From the NCBI RefSeq assembly GCF_000478195.2, contig NZ_AUZM01000057.1, positions 1-38,003 on the forward strand: DNA of 38,003 bases, written 5' to 3'. Under the pieces are notes generated by a model that searched no databases, had not been told where the DNA came from, and saw only the letters and a list, made by a program, of their open reading frames with translations. How positions within the stretch are numbered: position 1 is the first letter of the stretch; every line of letters starts with the position of its first letter. This DNA comes from Lyngbya aestuarii BL J (GTDB taxonomy: Bacteria; Cyanobacteriota; Cyanobacteriia; Cyanobacteriales; Microcoleaceae). The position numbers and the translations under genes were made by a program. Shown in pieces: positions 30,101 through 37,700 of this stretch.

Positions 30101-31744
30101 CCTCAAGAAAAACAGGATTACCAGGCTTTAATTGAAGATTTAAACCTGCGAGAGTTTCATCCCGATTATATTGTTCATCTTTGGGGAATCGAAGACGATA
30201 AACCCTCGTCAAATTCAAGCTTGAAAACAGATCGAAATCAAGAATTTTACAGTTTACTGTTTTTAACCCAAGCGATTAATCCTGGAAAAATTGATAATAC
30301 TATACAAGTTTTTGTCGTTACAAATCCCATCTATAATGTCATGGGTTCAGAAGAAGTTAATCCGGAAAAAGCAACAGTTTTAGGGCTATGTTTGGGAATT
30401 GGGCAAGAATATCCTCAACTGTCTTGTCGTCATCTTGATGTTATGGTTCCGACTGCAAAAGAAAATCATAAAAAACTCAGTGATTGCCTACTTGCAGAAT
30501 TCATAGATGAACCTACAGAATTAACTGTTGCTTACCGGGATTATTATCGCTGGAAGCGTACATTTAAACCCATTCGCATTGATGCAAATCAAGATAAAAA
30601 TATACAACTACGACAAGGCGGAGTCTACTTAATTGTTGGGGATTTTGATTCAGGAATTGGTCATGTTTTAGCAAAATATTTAACTGAAAATCTGCAAGCT
30701 AAACTAATTTTAGTCAGTTCTAAAGAAATCCCCGCTTATTCATATTATCTCACTTTCAAAGCAGATATTACCAATGAAGATGCAATGCAAGCCATTGTAG
30801 AAAAAATAGATGAACAGTTTGGCGAACTTCATGGTGTCATCTATTCAACACCCATGAGTAATGAACACTCTATCGATTTACTCCAACAACTGAAGCCGGA
30901 AAAATGCGAGTATGGTTTTCAAGAACAAGTTAAAGGATTGTTGGTTTTAGAAAAAGTGTTGCGGGATAAACAACCAGACTTTTATCTCCTTCAATCTTCA
31001 CTTTCATCAATTATTGGTGGAATTGGTTTGGCTGCTTACTCTGCTGCTAATCAAGTCATTGATGCGTTCGCCAATTTTAAAAATAATCAAAATTTAGCGA
31101 ATAAAATTTCAACTTTATGGTATTCTGTAAATTGGGATGCAATAGCCTATCAAACCGAACAAAAAACGGTCACAGGATTAGGTGCAAATTTAGCAGAATT
31201 TACCCTAAAACCCGATGAAGTTTGTCAAGTTTTTCAGCGAATTTTATCATTAAAATCGCCGACTCAAGTCATCGTTTCTAAGGGAGACTTAGACACTCGG
31301 ATTAATCAGTGGGTCAAGTTTAAACCTGTGTCAGAGAAAATTGACAATCCGCAAACCAGGCTCCAATCATCGGCTTCAGGACATTCTCGCCCCAACTTAT
31401 CTCAAGAATATGTTGCACCCCGTGATGAAATTGAACAAGCTATTGCTATAATTTTGCAAGAAGTTCTGGGCATCGAGGAGGTTGGAGTGAACGACAACTT
31501 CTTTGATCTTGGGGGACACTCTCTGCTGGCGATTCAGGCGATTTCCCGTCTGCGAGAGACATTCCAGGTTGAGTTACCTTTGCGGAATTTGTTGTTTGAA
31601 ACGCCGACGGTAGCGGGGATTGCAACAGTAATCGCTCAAAATCAACCTCAACCCGATGAATGGCAAGAGATGGCCGAATTACTGGCAGAGGTCAAAAGCC
31701 TCTCTCCTGACGAAGTTCAACAGCACCTAGATACAGACAAGTAA
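27188..31744 (+). CDS. Type I PKS module KS-AT-(degenerate KR)-ACP
   Basis: A 1518-residue one-module PKS, paralogous to the KS-AT-KR-ACP protein earlier in the operon. KS about 12-430 with Cys184 (TACSTS), EAHGTGTALGD and KPNVGHLDAAAG. AT about 525-860 with Ser627 (GHSVGEYVAA) and SHAFHSP, predicting malonyl-CoA. KR region about 890-1350: Ser1271 and Tyr1284 (AAYSAAN) remain, but the tetrad Lys position is Gln1247 (caa, nt 30926-30928), the cofactor loop reads VGDFDSGIG, the Arg after beta-strand 2 is missing, and about 30 residues present in the paralogue are deleted. The KR is therefore probably inactive. The ACP motif (FFDLGGHSLLAIQ) is intact. The tail LLAEVKSLSPDEVQQHL is a PKS-to-NRPS docking element. 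It should extend the Gly carried by the previous NRPS with malonate, giving a 4-amino-3-oxobutanoyl unit (3-hydroxy if the KR still works). ATG 27203 is an alternative start; neither has a good Shine-Dalgarno. Confidence 0.94.
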   Translation: MENLKMATQYNGLEIAIIGMAGRFPEAQNLEAFWDNLKNGVESIHFYQDKELLELGIDEDLINHPQYIKAGGKLDGIDLFDAEFFGFNPKEAELLDPQHRLFLECAWEALENAGYDSEKYSGTIGVYGGAGMNGYLFNLYTNPKIRNSVSNYQLFLASDKDFLTTRVSYKLNLSGPSIDIQTACSTSLVAVHLACQSLLSGDCDIALAGGVAISKQVGYLYQEEGIYSPDGHCRTFDAQAQGTIGGNGVGIVVLKRLEDAINSGDSIQAIIKGSAINNDGAFKVSYTAPRIDTQAQVIRAAQIMAEVEPETISYIEAHGTGTALGDPIEISALTQAFRAGTEKKNFCAIASVKPNVGHLDAAAGIAGLIKTILALKHQQIPPLVHFEKPNEQINFEDSPFYVNTSLSNWTTKNSPRRAGVSSFGIGGTNAHVILEEAPIIQPSSPSRSWQLLLVSAKTNTALETATNNLVTYFKQHSDLNLADIAYTLKVGRRAFNYRRMMVCQTLEEGIKTLESLEPDQVFTQFQEPSHHSVIFMFSGQGTQYVNMGLELYQTEPIFREIVDDCSETLKPHLNLDLRNILYPKQSQCDETINETLYAQPALFVVEYALAKLWMAWGIYPEAMIGHSVGEYVAACLAGIFSLKDALFLIANRAKLMQKQPHGAMISVALSIEDVQPLLSSEIAIAASNAPKLSVLSGSIAAIDRLQEHLEKQGIPYKRLHTSHAFHSPMMDSAKTEFLEIIEKLSLNNPQIPFISNLTGTWITAEQATDPNYWAKHLRQTVLFSSGIAELIQDKSRIFLEVGPGRTLSSLTKQQSDFKEQLVLSSIRHPQHNQSDTAFLLTTLGKLWQAGVNINWSGFYTDENRQRLPLPTYPFERKKYWVEPSSEPQQKPNKKRSLADWFYVPTWERMLSPDSVDVNRLSQLKKSWLIFIDSLGIGTEIAQKLINAGQEVVMVSRGETFDEVGYRTFEINPQEKQDYQALIEDLNLREFHPDYIVHLWGIEDDKPSSNSSLKTDRNQEFYSLLFLTQAINPGKIDNTIQVFVVTNPIYNVMGSEEVNPEKATVLGLCLGIGQEYPQLSCRHLDVMVPTAKENHKKLSDCLLAEFIDEPTELTVAYRDYYRWKRTFKPIRIDANQDKNIQLRQGGVYLIVGDFDSGIGHVLAKYLTENLQAKLILVSSKEIPAYSYYLTFKADITNEDAMQAIVEKIDEQFGELHGVIYSTPMSNEHSIDLLQQLKPEKCEYGFQEQVKGLLVLEKVLRDKQPDFYLLQSSLSSIIGGIGLAAYSAANQVIDAFANFKNNQNLANKISTLWYSVNWDAIAYQTEQKTVTGLGANLAEFTLKPDEVCQVFQRILSLKSPTQVIVSKGDLDTRINQWVKFKPVSEKIDNPQTRLQSSASGHSRPNLSQEYVAPRDEIEQAIAIILQEVLGIEEVGVNDNFFDLGGHSLLAIQAISRLRETFQVELPLRNLLFETPTVAGIATVIAQNQPQPDEWQEMAELLAEVKSLSPDEVQQHLDTDK
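28229..28236. repeat. HIP1 octamer GCGATCGC
   Basis: Third copy, within the KS domain of the second KS-AT-KR-ACP gene, just before the KPNVGHLDAAAG motif. Confidence 0.85.
30600..31145 (+). other. Degenerate ketoreductase catalytic subdomain
   Basis: Aligned without gaps to the other two KR domains of the window from the tetrad Lys to the Ser (24 residues apart in all three). Here the Lys is Gln1247; Ser1271, Tyr1284 and Asn1288 remain. The Rossmann loop has four residues between the first and second Gly instead of three (nt 30635-30661). The segment between beta-strand 2 (KLILVSS) and ADITNEDA is 30 residues shorter than in the paralogue and 12 shorter than in the first PKS, removing the helix normally there. 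Family knowledge says Lys loss strongly impairs ketoreduction; inactivity is inferred. Confidence 0.75.
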
Positions 31745-31762
31745 TTTTTAAATTCGCGACTA

Positions 31763-34700
31763 ATGAAGAATCAATCTCAAGAATTTTTAAAACAAATTGC
31801 TAATCTTTCTCCAGAACAACGAAAGCTGTTTGAGCGACGCCTGCAACAGAGAGGGTTAAAGCGTCTGAATGTGCAGACCATTCCTCGGAGACAGACCTCT
31901 GACCTGCCATTGTCTTTTGCTCAACAACGTCTCTGGTTCATTCAACAGCTTGACCCGAGTAATAGTTCATACAATGTCCCCAGTGCTTTACGTTTGCGGG
32001 GACGCCTGAATGTGGCGATATTAGAACGAACTCTTAATGAAATTGTCCGGCGACATGAGACGTTGCGAACGACTTTTACAACCAACGCCGACAAACAACC
32101 CATTCAAATTATTTCACCCTTTAAACCATTTTCGTTACCCGTTTTTGACCTGACTCAACTAACTGAAAAAGAGGCAGAAATTGAACGTATTGTTACCGAA
32201 TTTACTCAACATCCTTTTGATTTTAGTCATCCTTTATTGCGATTAATATTATTGCAGTTGGATGAAACTGATTTTATTCTGCTGATGGCTACCCATCATA
32301 TTATTTCTGATCGGTGGTCGATAGGGGTTTTTCTGCGAGAAATGGGTATTTTGTATAAAGCTTTTGTTGAAAATAAAAATTCTCCATTAGCAGAATTACC
32401 GATTCAATATGCAGACTGGGCGATTTGGCAACGTCAAAGACTTCAGGGTGAACTTTTAGAAACTCAAGTTAATTATTGGAAGCAGCAACTTGGGGATGAA
32501 TTACCCGTTTTAGAACTTCCTCTCGATTACCCACGACCTGCAATTTCAACAGATAAAGGGGAGCATTATCCGATTGCTCTCTCTAAAGCTTTGTCTGATT
32601 CATTGAAGGCATTAGCAGCAAAAGAAGGCATTACATTATTTACATTATTATTAACAAGTTTTAAAGTTTTACTCCACCGTTATACTCAGCAAAATGATAT
32701 CATTATTGGGACGGATATAGCAAATCGTGACCGTTCGGAAATTGAGGGTTTAATTGGACTGTTAGTTAATACTTTAGTTTTGCGGACAAATGTGGCTGGA
32801 AATCCTTCTTTTCGAGAGTTATTACAGCGAGTTCGAGAAGTAACTTTAGGAGCTTATGCTCATCAAGATTTACCATTTGAAAAGTTGGTTGAAGTGTTGA
32901 ACCCCGAACGCAATCTCAGCCAGATGATGCCCCTTTTTCAGGTCAAGTTTGACCTGCAACTCGCCCCGGTAAAACCTTTAGAATTATCAGGGTTAATATT
33001 AGAACGTTTACCTTTAGAAAGTAAGACCGTTAAATATGAACTTCGCTTCAATCTTCAGGATACCGAACAGGGTATAAAAGGACAAGTTGAGTACAACACA
33101 GATTTATTTAAAGAAGCTACAATTGCTCGTTTAGTTGAGCATTTCCAAACCCTACTTTCAAGTATTGTAGCGAATCCAGAAGAACGTTTATCAGGGTTAT
33201 CACTTCTTTCAGAAACCGAACAACAAACCCTTTTAGTTCAATTTAATAATACTCAACATGACTTCAAAGATAGCAGATGTATTCATCAGTTATTTGAAGA
33301 ACAAGTTAAAATAGAACCGGATGCAGTTGCGGTAATTTTTAATCGGGATATTCTCACCTATAAAACACTCAATGAACGAGCGAATCAGCTTGCTCATTAT
33401 CTTCAAAAATCAGGAATAAAACCAGAAGATAAAGTTGGAATTTGTGTTAATCGTTCTGTTGAGATGGTTGTCGCAATTTTAGCAACTCTAAAAGCGGGCG
33501 CTGCTTATGTTCCTCTCGATCCCGCTTATCCGTTAGAACGTCTATCTTTTATTGTAGAAGATGCACAAATTTCGGCGTTAATTAGTCAATCGGAAATTTT
33601 AATAGAAGCCAAAAAGACTCACTCAAGAATTAATCTTGATAAAGACTGGAATAAAATCACTCAAGAAAGTTCAGAAAATCCAACCTCTGAAGTAACAGAA
33701 AATAACTTAGCTTATGTCATTTATACTTCCGGTTCAACAGGTAAACCCAAAGGTGTAGCAATAGAACATCGGAGTACAATACAGTTAATTCATTGGGCGA
33801 AAGAAGTTTTTAGTCCAGAAAGTCTTGCAGGTGTTCTTGCCTCAACTTCCATCTGTTTTGATCTATCCGTATTTGAATTATTTGTTCCGCTTAGTTGGGG
33901 AGGAAAAATAATTTTAGCTGAAAATGCTTTAGATTTACCCAATTTACCTGCGGCCGATCAAATAACATTAATTAATACAGTCCCCAGTGCGATCGCTCAT
34001 CTCCTTCAAATTAAGGGAATTCCGTCATCAGTTTGTACAGTGAATTTAGCCGGAGAAGCATTACAAAATCGCCTGGTTCAACAGCTAGAAGAACAGAAAA
34101 AAATTCAGCAAATTTATAACCTCTACGGCCCTTCCGAAGACACAACTTATTCAACTTATGCTTTGGTAAAAAGTAGTTCTAAATTATCCGTTCCCATTGG
34201 TCAACCGATCAATAATACTCAAGCCTATGTTTTAGATCAATATTTACAAGCTGTTCCCATTGGAGTTAAGGGGGAATTGTATTTGGGAGGTGACGGACTG
34301 GCCAGAGGCTATTTAAATCGACCAGAATTAACAGCCGAAAAGTTTATCTCAAATCCCTATAAAATTTCTCAAGAAAATACGGTAAATAGACTGTATAAAA
34401 CAGGTGATTTAGTTCGCTATCAAGCGGATGGAACGTTAGAATTTTTAGGACGTATTGATCATCAAGTTAAAATCAGAGGTTATCGAATTGAAATCGGAGA
34501 AATTGAAGCCGTTTTAAGTCAATATCCTGCTTTGCATGAATGTGTAGTAACGGTGCGAGAAGACGAACAGAATAATAAACGTTTGGTGGCTTATGTTGTC
34601 TTTTTATCCCAAGATGAACAATCAAATGTGAATCACCTCCGACGCTTTTTAGAACAAAAGTTACCCAGTTACATGATACCCGGTACTTTTGTAAAATTGG

Positions 34701-37700
34701 AAGCTTTACCCCGTCTTCCCAATGGAAAAATCAACCGCAAATCTCTACCCATTCCCGATACATTTAGACCAGAATTAACAGTTGAATATATTGAACCGAA
34801 AACTGAATTAGAAAGAACCATCGCTAAAATTTGGCAAAAAGAACTTAATATTAAGTCAGTTGGAGTTAACGATAACTTCTTTGAGTTGGGCGGACATTCT
34901 CTATTAGGTATTAAAATTATTGCCGAAATCAGCGAAGAAATTGGCGTACAAATTCCCTTGCGTTCTTTATTTGAAAAACCCACAATATTTGGATTGGCTG
35001 AACAGATTAAAACTCAAAATCAAGCCCTATCTGTTTCGCCTTTACCTCAAATTATTCCTCACCCAGAAGACCGTCATCAACCCTTCCCGCTCACCGATAT
35101 CCAGCAAGCGTATTTGATGGGTCGTAGCGAAGCCTTTGAGTTAGGAAATATTGCAACACATGGGTATCGTGAAATCGAAACAATTGGCTTAAAAGTTGAA
35201 CAACTCGAACGAGCATTACAACGCTTAATTGAACATCAAGATATGCTGCGGGTTATTATTAAAACCGATGGACAACAGCAAATATTAGCTGAAGTTCCTC
35301 CCTATAAAATCAAAACAATAGACTTGCAGGGAGAAAATCCCGAGCGTGTTACCGCAACATTAGAAGAAATGCGCGATCGTCTCTCTCACCAAATTTTACT
35401 CACAGATCGCTGGCCGTTATTTGAAATTCAAGCCGCTTTATTGGGAGACAATAAAACTAGATTTTTTGTGAGTTTTGATGTTTTGATTGGGGATGCTTGG
35501 AGTTTGCAAATCATCGGACGTGAACTCGCAAAACTGATTCAAAATCCTGATGTTTATTTACCTTCTTTATCCCTCTCTTTCCGAGATTATGTCTTGGCTG
35601 AAAATGCTTGGCGGGATTCCGAACTTTATCATCGTTCTCGCAACTATTGGCAAAACCGTCTTGTTAACTTACCTCCCGCTCCCGAACTTCCCCTTCAGCA
35701 CAATTTAGCCACTATAAAAAATCCTCGGTTTGTACGCCGAAGTGGACAATTAGAACCTCAAACTTGGCAACGTCTCAAACAAAAAGCAACTCAAATTAGT
35801 ATCACTCATTCTGGATTTTTACTGGCAGCTTTTGCAGAAATGTTAACAACTTGGAGTAAAAGTTCAAAATTTACTCTCAATTTAACTCTCTTTAATCGCC
35901 TGCCCGTTCATCCAGAAGTTAATGAGATTATCGGTGATTTTACCTCATCTTTATTGTTAGAAATAGATAACCAACAACAGAATAATTTTATAACTCGTGC
36001 TAAAAACGTTCAAGCACAACTTTGGGAAGATTTAGATCATCGTTATGTTAGCGGAGTTCAGGTTTTGCGAGATTTAGCTCGGATTCAAGGGCGAGTTTCG
36101 GGTGCATTAATGCCCGTTGTATTTACCAGTACCTTAACTCAAAATACTCCTCAAATGTCCCGGAGAAACTGGCAAACAGAAGTCGTTTATAGCTTGAGTC
36201 AAACCTCTCAAGTTTACTTCGATCATCAAGTCTCTGAAATAGGCGGTGCTTTAGTCTTTAATTGGGATACAATTGACGAACTTTTCCCAACCGGATTATT
36301 AGATGAAATGTTTGCGGCTTACTCTAGCTTTTTAGAGCGTTTAGCCAATGAAGATGAACTATGGAACACCACAAATCGGCAAGTTTTACCACCAGCACAA
36401 CTGCAAAAAATTACAGAAATTAATGCAACTGACACCGATTTTAAAATTTCAAATCAACTCCTGCACAATTTGTTTTTTGAGCAAGTACCTGTCTATTCAG
36501 AAAATATTGCTGTTGTTAGTGGAGAACGGACATTAACCTATAAAGAATTAAGTAATATTGCTCAAAATTTAGCAAAGCAACTTCAGAAACTCGGCGTTTC
36601 TTCTAATCAATTAGTTGCAATTATTATGGAAAAAGGTTGGGAACAAGTTGTCGCTGCTTTGGGTATTTTAGCAGCAGGTGCAGCTTATGTTCCTATCGAT
36701 CCTCAACTGCCAAAAGAACGACGGTTGCACCTATTACAAGAAACTGAGGTTAAACAAATTCTCACACAATCTTGGCTGAATCATAAATTAGAAATTCCAG
36801 AAAATATCGCGCGAATTTGTGTAGATAACCTTGAACTTTCTTCAGAAGAAACCGAACACTTGGCTTTAAACACTCATAATAGTCCCCAAGATTTAGCCTA
36901 TGTGATTTATACCTCTGGTTCTACGGGATTACCAAAAGGAGTAATGATCGATCATCAAGGCGCAGTTAACACAATTATTGATATTAATCAGCGTTTTAAT
37001 ATTACCTCAGATGACCGAATTTTAGCTCTATCTGCGCTGAACTTTGACCTATCAGTGTATGATATTTTGGGGACGTTAGCAGCCGGAGGAACGATTGTTA
37101 TCCCTAATGCTGAGGCGACTAAAGATCCGGCTCATTGGGTAGAATTAATTGAACAGCAAGAAATTACAGTTTGGAATTCTGTTCCCGCATTGATGCAAAT
37201 GCTGTTAGAACATTTAAACTCTCGCTCTGAAGTGAAAAATTCCTTACGTTTAGTCTTACTTAGTGGAGATTGGCTACCCTTAGATTTACCCAACCGCATC
37301 AAAAATACACTGAATAAAAATACTAAAATTATTAGCTTAGGAGGTGCAACAGAAGCGTCAATTTGGTCGATTCTTTATCCGATTGACACGGTTAATCCGA
37401 ATTGGAAAAGTATTCCCTATGGTCGTCCAATGGCGAACCAACGTTTTTATGTTTTGAATGAAGCTTTAGAGCCTTGTCCGATGTGGGTGACAGGACAGCT
37501 TTATATTGGTGGAATTGGACTCGCTAAAGGATATTGGCGAAATCCTGAAAAGACAAATAAAAGTTTTATTATTCATCCTAAAACCCAAGAAAAATTATAC
37601 AAAACGGGAGACTTAGGGCGATATTTACCCGATGGAAATATAGAATTTTTAGGTCGGGAAGACTTTCAAGTTAAAATTAATGGATACCGAATAGAACTCG

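Noticed and set aside
34669-34983. Antisense 104-codon open frame
   Set aside because: It lies opposite the A10/PCP region of the last NRPS, has no recognisable features, and is typical chance antisense frame in AT-rich coding DNA. The other short antisense and alternative-frame stretches were dropped for the same reason.
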